Shown: piece after piece, positions 50,284 through 61,146 of the stretch
How the letters are laid out: each line of letters starts with the position of its first letter
How positions within the stretch are numbered: position 1 is the first letter of the stretch
Assembly: GCA_002245135.1 (NCBI GenBank)
Contig: NGBS01001167.1
Span: 186,001-250,000, forward strand
Direction of reading: 5' to 3'
From: Proteromonas lacertae
Taxonomy: Eukaryota; Sar; Bigyra; Opalinata; Proteromonadidae
Length of the DNA: 64,000 bases
The notes under the pieces: model-generated
Databases searched by the model: none
Told to the model about the DNA's origin: nothing
Seen by the model: the letters and a program-made list of their open reading frames with translations, nothing else
Program-made: the position numbers and the translations under genes

Positions 50284-52053
50284 ATGCAAATAGCAGACTT
50301 ACCACAATGTTCAATATCTAGAAGTAAAATAGAACAGTTATTTGCTGAATGGTTAAGGAAACCATCTACCAATGACTTAGTATCTTATTTTCTTTACATC
50401 ATTATTAGATAAATTCTTTAACACAACAACTAAAGTCAGGGACACCCCTGCCAGTTCCATCACCTGTTTCGTTTGGCACATTAACTCAAAAGTAAAATAG
50501 TCATATATTATTATGAAATAGAGGTTTTACAATACCACCCTTATCAAAATCAACTAGTTCATTAATGTCGCCATTGAATTCTTCAAAGAGAACAAAGCCA
50601 CAAGGACAAAGAGTGAGTACATCAACTAAAATAAAAGAAATACCTCGTTTCTATGATCCAAAACCTGATTTTGATTCATGGCCAAATGATTATGTATATA
50701 ATAATATATATATAACCAATAGAATTCTATAAGATATAATTTTAAAACATTTCCAAATGGAGTAAAACAATTTGAATTTAAAGAAATGACAAAAAAGTTA
50801 TGTAATTTACCTTCATTCTTTTCAACAGGATTATTTCAACGAATAGTTTTAGTTACTCAAGCAATACAACCAAAAGATATAAATGAAGATACAGTAATAA
50901 CTGAAGAAATGATGATAAAGTATATATATATAAATATATTATTATTATTATTTTAGATTTTGGGAAAAACAGTTTTCTCCTTATAAACAAGAATCAAGAG
51001 CTTTTCATTTAGTATATAAATTAAATATTATTATTATTATTATTATATAGATTGCTAAACCAGATTGTGATCATATAATACCTGATGACTTTGAAGTTTA
51101 TTTAACTGAGTTATTAAACACACATCAAGGATTATCATTCCTTAAAGAAACTCCAGAATTTCAAACAAAATATGCATTGACAGTAATAAATCGAATATTT
51201 TATGTATTAAATCGAAGTCAAACTCGTAAAATCAGTGAGAAAGAATTTATAAACAGTCCATTTATGGAAATGTGTGAAGAAACTGACAATGAAGAAGATA
51301 TCAATACAATTCCTGAATTCTTTTCCTATGAACATTTTTATGTTTTATATTGTCGATTTTATGAATTAGATACAGATCATGATAATATGTTAATTGTAAA
51401 TGATTTAATTCCTTATGATAATCATGCTTTAACTCGTAAAATAATCGATCGAATATTCAGTGGAGCTGGTCATCCAATAATGTGTAATGATAAAAGTAAG
51501 ATGGGTTATGAAGATTTTATCTATTTCATGTTATCTGAAGAAGATAAGACGAATGTAACAAGTTTATCTTATTGGTTCAAATGTGTGGATTTAGATGGAG
51601 ATGGAGTAATTCGAGCTCATGAAATTGAAGAATTTTATAATGAACAAATCAAGAGAGTAGAAGGATTGGGTCAACAAGAAACAATTCCAGTTTGTGATAT
51701 AATTTGTCAATTATGTGATTTATTACATACTCAAGAAGATGAATTTTATTTACGAAATTTTACAAAGCCAAGTATAATAAAGAAAAGTGGAGTATTTTTT
51801 GATATATTATTTGATTTGGAGAAATTTATGGCTTATGAGCAGAGAGATCCATTTATGTTAAAACAACAAGAAAATGATGGATTAACGTATGTTACTGTTT
51901 AATTTTTATTTGAATAGACCTTGGAATAGATTTGCTCGATATGAATATGCTCGATTAGCTTCTGAAGAAGATGGTGGATATGAAGATGATGAATATTATA
52001 ATACAATAAACAATGGAAATGAATTGAATGAAGATGTAAATATAAATGAATAG
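50284..52053 (+). CDS. Protein phosphatase 2A regulatory subunit B'' (EF-hand)
   Basis: Targets and calcium-tunes PP2A. Start MQIADLPQCSISRSKIEQLFAEWLRKP. Core segments: YLTELLNTHQGLSFLKETPEFQTKYALTVINRIFYVLN, FFSYEHFYVLYCRFYELDTDHDNMLI, an EF-hand-like loop DLDGDGVIRAHEIEEFY, DIICQLCDLL and DILFDLEKFMAYEQRDPF; the final exon starts RFARYEYARLA. These are hallmarks of the PR72/PR70/TON2 group. The first loop (DTDHDNMLIVNDL) and the second are plausible calcium sites. Several tiny introns, including (TA)n and (ATT)n ones near 50927 and 51038. Confidence 0.9.
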
Positions 52054-52171
52054 AAAGAAATGTTATATATTTGATTTAGATTATATATTTTTATATTTTT
52101 GTGTGTTTGTTGTTTTATTAAACCCAAATAAAAACAAATAATCCAGTGAGATTTATGGGTTTTAAAATGTT

Positions 52172-53479
52172 TTACAACATTGATGCTTGTTCTGTACAAG
52201 CATTTCCATAATATCCTTCAAAACATTTACATAATCCACTGCTTCTTTCACATAATCCATTTCTACTACATTCTAATGGTGGAATTCCATCAACTGTAGC
52301 ATCAATTGGAGTAGCTGATTCATATGGAGTAAAATCAGCAGGATTTCCTCCTACTTTCACATCAGTTCCACTAACAGTCAACTGATCAATAGTCATTCCA
52401 TGATAACCACTTCCACAATTACCACACCATTCAGCTCCTGGTTTATTACCATCTAATTGATTCTTTGTGATTAATCTCATTGGTGATTGTTTTCCTGTTT
52501 GTTGATTTCCAAAGTTGATTGTTGCTATTACTTTATCAGTGTTTTGACTTGGTGTAGATTCAGATACTCCAGCAGCAGATAATTCAACACTTACAGTTGC
52601 ATCAATTGTTCCTACTGGTAATCTTCCAATTACATCATTCCATCCTAATACATAATCACAAACTGCATCTGGTTTATTTCCTGCAGTTGGTTTGGATCTC
52701 TTGTTTTTCACATAATACACAGAATGCATCACTATACCAAATTCGACCATAAATATCTGTATATTCTAAATAACTCATACAACTATATTTAGATGTACCA
52801 TCATAAAATTTATCCGTTTTTTTATCGACTGTAATAGTTTGTGTTGATTTGGATGGACTATCACAATCACTGTTCTCTACATAGCCAGTTGGACATTTCT
52901 TTTCACTACAGTCAAATCCACTATATTCTCCATCACAAACACAAACATAACTATTATCAGCATCCCAACCATTATAATTACTCTTTGGCAGGTTTAGCAT
53001 CGTTTATCAATTCTTTCTAAAGCAGTTCTCATAATAACTTCCACTGTGACTGTCTTCATTCAATCCTAACATCTTTACAGCTGTACAAACTCCATGACCA
53101 TTACAGTTGTTTGGACAACTTAATCTGTCACAACTTACTCCTTCAAAACCACCAAAACATTTACAAACACCACTTGTTCTGTCACAACTACCTTGACCAC
53201 TACATTCTAAACTCGCTCTGTCAGCTAATGTTCCATAACCACCAGGTATTTGAGTTGGATCAACATAACTATGACCATAAGGACAGCTTCCTATTCAAAT
53301 ATTACCATATTTATAAATATACTGCTACTGCAATCACCTTCTAACCAGCCTGGGAAGCAACTACAAACTCCTCCTTTACCACAACTTCCATGACCACTAC
53401 ACATGTTAGGACATGAAGCAGCCATCAAATAATTCATCAATAATAAACAAATTACTGATTTCTTTATCTCAAATCGCAT
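52172..53479 (-). CDS. Secreted EGF-repeat protein
   Basis: Start MRFEIKKSVICLLLMNYLMAASC (signal peptide); an upstream in-frame Met at 53503 is possible. EGF units: CPNMCSGHGSCGKGGVCSCFPGW, CSGQGSCDRTSGVCKCFGGF, CPNNCNGHGVCTAVKM, YNGWDADNSYVCVCDGEYSGFDCSEKKCP, and a last CSRNGLCERSSGLCKCFEGYYGNAC. A 35-nt intron lies near 53293-53328 and a short one near 53040. Between the fourth and last EGF unit is a non-EGF domain (about 52.3-52.9 kb). Two one-nucleotide offsets (near 52727 and 52990) interrupt it. It shares EGF style with the giant protein at 30-34.9 kb. No membrane anchor seen. Confidence 0.75.
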
Positions 53480-53776
53480 TTTGATAAGAATTACTAAATT
53501 CAATGAAGATCTTTCAAACTATTTTGAAAATATCCAATTAAACTATTCTTTATACTCTAATTGTTATTCTTATTGGTTATCTGAGATATTTTTGATTAGT
53601 ATCCAATCAAAACATGATTTTAAATATTTTGAAGTTTCAAAATATTAATCCGTTTCAACTGATGTTTTTTTTCTTTACATCTACTCTATTACTCATTATT
53701 TTCACTTATTTATGTTAATAACACGAACAAATAAAAAAAATAAAGAAGATAATTCTTGTTAAGTAAGACAAAAGAA

Positions 53777-55238
53777 TTAATTACCACCTGTTGTTTGTGG
53801 CATCATCTTATCATCCATCAAAGACTCTCTTAAAGTAGGTGAACTTTTATCAAGAGAAGCAACTTTATAATGTAAATAGAACAAGAAAACAGCACTAACA
53901 GCTTGTAAAATAACTAAAATCAATGATTTAATCCAGAATTGACTTGCTTTCTTTAAGAAAATACCAATCACAAATTGACAAGTAAAACCAAGAGATTGCC
54001 ACATTTTATAATTCGAAACAGCTGCATTAATATCTACATCATCATCATAAATAGATTGTAAAATAGCAGGAACTTGACTTTCCCAAACAGCATCTCCTAA
54101 TCCAAATAAACATGATAATGAAATTGTAACGAAATATCCTAAGAAATTATTATTATAATCTGGTTCATTCCAAATAGTTAATAATCCAGTAAATACTAAT
54201 ACACATGCAGTAGCAACCATACATAATCCTTTTCTACCAAATGAAGTTGAAGCAATTTTACCAAAGAAGTATGAAGCAATTGAATTGACTAAATAGAAAG
54301 TAGCAATAACAAAACCACTGTGATTTGAACCAACTACAGCTCCTGCAATGAATTTCATGAAATCGGAGAACATATAACCTAAAGACATACCATTGAAGAA
54401 TATAACGGGAATCATTAATTGCATAATTCTTGATTTTATGACTAATGTTAATGTTTCAGCTACACCTACTCTTTTTGGCTTTTCTACGTGTTCGGGTGCT
54501 GGTACATCGGGTAAGAAGAATATAGGCGATGATTCCTAATACTGCTGCTGCTGCCATTACACCAAACATAATCTAATTAATTTTAAAATATTTATATATA
54601 CGTTTCTATTATCAAATAATGATAAAATTAAACTACCAATTAATGTACCTGTTGTTCCTGTGAATTGCATAACAGCGAAGAATCTGCCATTAAATATTGA
54701 AGTTGCACCTTCAGGAGCTATGATAAAAATAATAAATTATATATACAAACTCCATCTGTAACTTGTGAATAATGTAAAGCACATCTACCTACATACACAC
54801 CTTCTCCATTCCAAATAATTGCTGCTCCAATGCCTGTTAATATATTAGCTGGGATTAAAATGTAATCTTTAGGGTATAAATTAGCAAGCATAACTAATAC
54901 GTATGGAATACCTCCTCCAATCATTGCCCATCTATAAAAGTTAATTCATTTGGGATATACTTTGGACTAATCATATCTACAATCTTTGGACCTATAATAG
55001 CAACTAATGTAAAAGCTCCATATAAACAACCAAGGCAAATATAACCTAAAGTTTCATTAAGTTGACTTTGAAATGCCTGTACAAATAGACAAAAAATAAT
55101 TTATACTTGAACAGTGTTGAATGCAAAGAAAATACCGAAAAAGCCTAAACTCATTATATTGTTGGCTCTTAAATATTTATTTCCAGCTTTCGCACCACTT
55201 TCTTCATTGGTTGGTAATAATGCTGTAGTTGTAGACAT
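53777..55238 (-). CDS. UNC93-like / MFS membrane protein
   Basis: Twelve-helix major facilitator-like protein. Start MSTTTALLPTNEESGAKAGNK, then NIMSLGFFGIFFAFNTVQ, ETLGYICLGCLYGAFTLVAI, GIGAAIIWNGEGVYVGRCA (the UNC93 AxxWxxxGxY-type block) and SCLFGLGDAVWESQVPAILQ. It ends SLMDDKMMPQTTGGN. Four short introns. Around 54530 one extra nucleotide splits GVMAAAAVLGIIAYIF from LPDVPAPEHVEKPKRVGV. Family members act as channel regulators or receptor chaperones; the role here is unknown. Confidence 0.78.
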
Positions 55239-55368
55239 TGTCGTTGATCTGTTGGATTAAAAATCAATGATCTTGAAACACAAACCTTCAAAGCTTGACA
55301 AGACTTGGTATTTCAACCAAAAAATAACCTTTCTGTTTTCAATAACCATAATTTTAAAATTGCTTTAA

Positions 55369-57367
55369 ATGGATCTTTTACAAGGTTATGGTGATGATAA
55401 CAATTCAGAACAAACAAAAAATAGTAGTTTAAAACCAGTACTATTAAAATCAAAAATTAATTCAGCACCTGATGTAGATATTACTGATCCAGTATTATTT
55501 TATTTAATTATAATTCATTTTTAGTTTGAAAAGCAATATACAAATGTAGGACAAAGTACAATATATGCAAATAACACTTACGATGAAATGTCAGCTGTTG
55601 TTCAGGTATTTATCAAAAGCTTATAGTTTTATAATAGGGTCCAGCAAAACCTGGATATAATTCTGTAGAAGAATTACAGAAGAACACACATAATGGTTAT
55701 ATTCAAGTATAAATTCACTCTATATTTATTTTTATTAAAATAGAATACAGAAATGGAAGATATACACTTCAAAGAACAAATGTACACATTTCACAATTTT
55801 GGCTATGGCTTAGATCCAACAGGAAACCAAATGATTGGAGATTCAAAGAATATAAAGAAATATTGTGGTAAAACAGCTTTCACATCTGGTGCATTTGCTG
55901 ATATAATTAAGCCAAAAAAGCGAAAATTACCACCAGGAGATCGTATTATATATATATTGTTTTATTTAATTAATAATTTAGCTGGTGATGTTGAAAATTA
56001 TAAAGGACCTTGGGCTGATTATGAAGGTGATGAAGAAGAAAGAATTCCTGATATAGAGAAAGGAACAATGACAGAAGAACAACAAAAGAATTATGAGAAA
56101 TATATCAATAAACAGAACAAAGAAAATAATAACAAATCTGATGAAAATAAAGTGAAGAAACAAATCGGTTTAACTCCCAATGAATGTACAACTGAATGGC
56201 ATGGTGGAGAAAATGATAATAGTAGTGGAAAATCATGGATACAGCCAATAGGAACATATAGAGTAGAACATGATTGTTATATACCAAAACAATGCATTCA
56301 TATATTGTATAATATATATATAAATAATTTGTTTTTATTTTATTTTATTTTATTTTTATAATTAGTAATGGTCATACTAAAGGTGTAAATAGCATTAAGT
56401 TTTTCCCACAGTATGGTAACTTATTATTATCAGGTTCAATGGATGGAACTGTATATATTATTATTATTATTATTATTATTATTAGGTTAAAATATGGGAT
56501 GTAATGAATGATAAACAATGCAAACGAACTTATTCAGGTCATATCACAGGTGTAAGAGAAGTAAACTTTGATAATGATGGAAAACATTTTACATCATTAT
56601 CCTTAGATAAAACTATCAAAATATGGGATACTGAGACAGGAAAATGTTTACAGAGTTTATATCATGGTTCTAGTCCTCAATGTTGTGTTTATTATCCTGA
56701 AGATAATAACATATTATTAGTTGGTTCAGCAAATAAGAAGATATTACAATATGATGTTAGAATGAATACTGTTTTAATGAATTATGAATATCATCAAGGT
56801 TCTGTCAATACTATTACATTTTATGAAGAAAATAAACATTTTATCACTTCTGGTGATGATAGGAAGGTAATTGCATGGGATTTTAGAGTTTCTGCGCCTA
56901 TTAGAATTATTACTGATTCTACGTTGAATGTTATTCCATATGTATGAATTTATATATATTAATATTATATTATAATCATTTAAATAGATGAAAGCTCATC
57001 CTAATGAAAAACAAATATTAGGTCAAGCAATGGATAATAGAGTATATATACACATATTATATATATTATATGATAGATTGTTGTATTTAGTTGTACAGAT
57101 ACTGTTAGATATCAATCCAAAAAAGGATTCAGAGGTCATCATGTTTCTGGCTATAATTGTGGATTAGATATATCACCAGATGGTCAATATGTTTGTTCTG
57201 GAGACGGAACTGGCACATTATTCTTTTGGGATCACAAAACCGCAAAAATAACTAGAAAAATCGTAGCTCATAAGAATTCAGTGTGTGTTGAATGCCAGTG
57301 GCATCCTATTCAACCAAATTATGTCGCAACTTGTGGTTGGGATTCTACAATTAAGCTTTTCGGATAG
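55369..57367 (+). CDS. PRP17: Pre-mRNA processing factor 17 (PRP17/CDC40)
   Basis: Second-step splicing WD40 protein. Start [17 protein letters not shown]. The N-terminal part is typical of PRP17: [46 protein letters not shown] repeats: [46 protein letters not shown]...[34 protein letters not shown], and a final [15 protein letters not shown]. Many introns, including an almost pure (ATT)n intron at about 56452-56485 inside the WD domain and small ones at 56943 and 57043. It would join SF1 and the SR protein in splicing the window's many micro-introns. Confidence 0.92.
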
Positions 57368-57505
57368 ATTTATTAACATATCTGTTATTATAATATTTTC
57401 TTGTTTGTTTTAACAATTCTATAAAGAATAAAAAAGAATTTTCAAAATACATTTTCAAGCCAAAAAGCTTGAAAATTATAGTTTTTTTAAGAATTCTTCA
57501 TCTTA

Positions 57506-58929
57506 ATGGCAAGAAGAGTGGGTAAATATGAGATTGGTAGAACATTGGGAGAAGGAACATTTGGCAAGTATTTCTTGCAATAATATTTATTTTCTAGAGT
57601 TAAAATTGCTGTAGATACTGAAACAGGTGAAAAAGTTGCAATTAAAATCTTAGAAAAAGATAAAATTCAAAAACAAAAAATGGGCACTCAAATAAAACGT
57701 GAAATCTCCATTATGAAAATGATTAGACACGCTAATGTGGTAAATCTACTTGAAGTGCTAGCCAGCAAAACAAAAATATTTATTGTACTGGAATTAGTAA
57801 CGGGTGGTGAATTATTCGACAAAATTGTAGCAGAAGGAAGATTAAAAGAACCAGAAGCTCGTTTTTACTTTACTCAACTAATTAATGGTGTAGAATACTG
57901 TCATTCCCAAGGAATTTGTCATAGAGATTTAAAACCTGAGAATCTTTTATTAGATGATAAATTAAACCTAAAAATCTCTGATTTCGGTTTGAGTAACTTT
58001 TATACAGCTCCAGTCGATGAATCTAATCCAGTATTACTTCATACAACGTGTGGTACTCCCAATTATGTAGCTCCAGAAGTATTACTAGACAAAGGGTATG
58101 ATGGTAAGAAAGCTGATGTTTGGTCAATGGGAGTGATATTATACGTATTAATGGCAGGATATTTACCCTTTGATGAAGAGAATATAAGTGATTTATTCCG
58201 AAAGATTCAAAATGCTGAATATTCAATGCCAAGATGGTTTTCTAAAGAAGGTGCTGATTTAGTAAGATGTATATTAAACCCTGATCCAGAGAAAAGATAT
58301 ACAATTGCAATGATTAAAGAACATCCTTGGATGAAGAAAGGACCTGATTATATTGTATATTGTTATATTATTAATAATATATTATTAAATAGCCAAATGT
58401 AGTAATAAGTGATAGTAAAATGAATGAATCTAAAGCAGGTGATAGTAAATCTCATGGTGTAGATGAAGCAATAACAGATATTACAGCAGAAGAGAAAGAT
58501 GAAAATACTCACAGTATAACGAAACTAACTGGATTTGATATAGTCAATGCTTTTACTACCAATTTATTGAATAAACTAATAACAAAGAATGATACAGAGA
58601 CGTTTAATCGAAATACTTATATAATGTCATCTAAAGATCCAAATTCAATAATTCATATATTAGAGAATGTAGTAAATAATACTGAAAATTTACATTTTGA
58701 AAGTATTAGTAAAGATAGTTATAAATATGAGATAGTAGTGAAAGGAGTAAAACCGATAAATATTCCAGTTCAAATCTATTTAATTAGTAATGAATTATAC
58801 ATGATCGAAATACGTAAAGGTCGAGGAGATATAATGGAATATTATAAGATATATCAAGTATTGGTTCAAGAATTGCAGAAAGCCTTTCATTCTGATCATA
58901 TGTTCAGTAGTCAATTATCTCTTATTTAG
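57506..58929 (+). CDS. CIPK/SnRK3-like serine/threonine kinase
   Basis: N-terminal kinase domain complete: IGRTLGEGTFGK, VAIKIL, ELVTGGELFDKI, CHRDLKPENLLL, ISDFGLSN, GTPNYVAPEVL, DVWSMGVILYVLMAGYLPF, RCILNPDPEKRYTI. After a linker, LTGFDIVNAF resembles the NAF/FISL element of plant CIPKs (TGF in place of NAF). Then comes a KA1-like domain with YKYEIVVKG and LYMIEIRKGRGDIMEYYKIYQVL, close to the CIPK phosphatase-interaction domain consensus. CIPKs are controlled by calcineurin-B-like sensors. Introns lie after FGK (about 57567) and near 58353. An AMPK-related kinase is the alternative. Confidence 0.8.
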
Positions 58930-59091
58930 TTTTAATATTTCTTTATATTATATTATTGTTTGTTGTAAAATAATATTTAAAGAATAATGAGTAATTTGTA
59001 TAGTTTATTGAATATTATTAATTATTATAATTCTTCTTTATTAATTAATCCATTCTAAAATATGATATTATGGAAAGTATGTCATTATATT

Positions 59092-59230
59092 CGTTTTTTC
59101 TAAGGTTATCGAATTTATATTCGTTTCATTTTGATGAGGCTATAAATGACTGACATATCTATTTATTTAAAAACAAATAGATTTTTTATTTTAAATCTCT
59201 TAAATGAGAGATAGTACTACTAGTTACCAT
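59092..59230. repeat. 5' region of tetraspanin-like gene, duplicated downstream
   Basis: The promoter/leader, containing TATCGAATTTATATTCGTTT and a CTATTTATTT...AAATAG inverted repeat, is copied at 60893-61025. The conserved block ends just past the start codon region. Confidence 0.75.
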
Positions 59231-60743
59231 CATTATCCAAGATGTATTGGACAATATGTCATAATTGCTGTTAATTTAGTATACTTAAAGATTTTATAAA
59301 ATGTAGATTTGGTGTTTGATATTATTAAGTTATGGAATAATTTTATTCAATAAATCATCAATGGGTATTTTTATTTTTAAATTGTAAAAGAATAGGTTTT
59401 AACTTAATTCCAAAAGCATTAGGAGTATATCCTCTAATAGGAATGATTTATACACTAATATCAATGCTATTACTTATTTATTATGGAGAATCTTATGCTT
59501 CAAAAGCGATATCTTCCAGAAATGCTTGTTGTTCTATTTTGCCTCTAATTGTCACATATATTGTAATGATATATGGTAGTACCACATCAACAAAATATCT
59601 TACAAATGAGAATATAAATAATACAATGACATTATGTTGTGGAAATACTACACATTCTAATAAATGTGATTTTATGGAGAAATATGGATGTGAATCATTA
59701 TATATAGCAAGCTATCAGTTTTATGGAGTTGTATATTATTTTTTTATTATAAATACATTATATTTAGTAATAAGTGGATTTTTAACAGTATATATATATA
59801 TGTTATTCATATATTGGGTAGGTATTTTATGGTTATGTAACTAAAAAATTGTTAAAATATGAAGGTAGAATATCTCAAGAAACAATAGAAAATGAAAAAT
59901 TAAAAAAACTATACAACAAGATTAACACTAAAGAAATTAGATCTGTTAGAGAAGAATTAATGAAAAATCCACATGAGAGGAGTTGTTTCAAAACTATAGA
60001 TTTATCAATTTATAATAGAAAATTATATTATTGTTCAGGATTATTGAGTGTATATTTTATATGAATATATTTTAGTTTATATGTGTAATTTTAATTGGAT
60101 GGAGTTCATATGAATTATATCGAACATTTATAATTGGTTATAATCTATTATCAAAGAATATTTACATATGCAAATTAATTTTTTCAATTGTTTTATTAAT
60201 ATATTCAATAAATTTCAAAATAATAATGACAAAATTGCAAGAAAACAAGAAGAAAGGTTATATTGCATTGAAACATGTGATCATTTTAATTATTATTATA
60301 TTTGGCATTTACTTTCTATTTAGCGAAAGTAATATTTCAAATTTTTCTGAAACATTTGATAGTTGTTGTATAAATCATATTTCATCTAGTAAAGTATAAT
60401 AAATAATATATGTTAATATATGTTATGAATCTAGTGTGATTTTTTAGATGAAAATGATTGTAAAAATATTAATGAATATGTAAGAGCTGTTCTTTCTAGA
60501 GCTTATATAAATTATAGCATTTATATAGATGTAATGATATTCATTGCATATATTATTATACTTGTATAAAAACTATTTATTATTGATTATTAGATGTGTG
60601 GATGTTGTTTTAAATTATCCACATTACAAAAAGAAAGAGAAAAAAGACAAGAATTTGAAAGACTTTTGATAAAACTTGGATATGAAGAATTGGTGAATGA
60701 ATATCGAAGTCAGAGTTTCTTATTGAATGAAGAATATAATTAA
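59204..60743 (+). CDS. Tandem (double) tetraspanin-like protein, eight predicted TM helices
   Basis: Start MRDSTTSYHHYPRCIGQYV. Helices: IIAVNLIWCLILLSYGIILF, YPLIGMIYTLISMLLLIYY, SILPLIVTYIVMIYG; then an extracellular loop LCCGNTTHSNKCDFMEKYGC, with the CCG and later Cys of tetraspanin EC2; then YGVVYYFFIINTLYLVISGF. A cytoplasmic linker (KKLLKYEGRISQETIENEKL) leads to a second set of helices and a second loop FDSCCINHISS...CKNI, then TM8 and MCGCCF, a possible palmitoylation site. It ends RSQSFLLNEEYN. Seven or so introns of about 26-34 nt. I know of no named family with this doubled layout; each half is too diverged for certainty. Confidence 0.55.
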
Positions 60744-60892
60744 TTAACAATAGTTATAATGAATATAACATAAATATGATATAAATGTATTATGTGTTGT
60801 TATTTACAAGATTATATGATTATCTATACTTATTATTGTTACGTTATGTAGAATATTATGTATATATGTTATTATAATAATCTAATTCTCTT

Positions 60893-61085
60893 TTCTAAGA
60901 TTATCGAATTTATATTCGTTTCATTTTGATGAGGCTATAAATAACTGATATATCTATTTATTTAAAAACAAATAGATTTTTTATTTAAAAACATTTAATT
61001 GAGTGAGAGCACTATCAGTTACCATCATTATCAAAAATGCATCGAAATATAGATAATTATTGCTATTTATATTGTAGTTAGTTTT
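60893..61085 (+). pseudogene. Truncated copy of the tetraspanin-like promoter and first exon
   Basis: Nearly identical to 59096-59290 for the leader and about 80-85% similar by eye over the first exon (YHHY codons kept; GAGAGATAG versus GAGAGCACT). The ATG has become ATT and an in-frame stop follows. The remainder of the gene is absent, since the LRR gene follows in the opposite direction. A broken duplicate, probably without product. Confidence 0.7.
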
Positions 61086-61146
61086 ATTAATTACACTTCT
61101 TTATAATTCAAAAAACGTTACATCCATGTCCACCTGTAATATGTGT

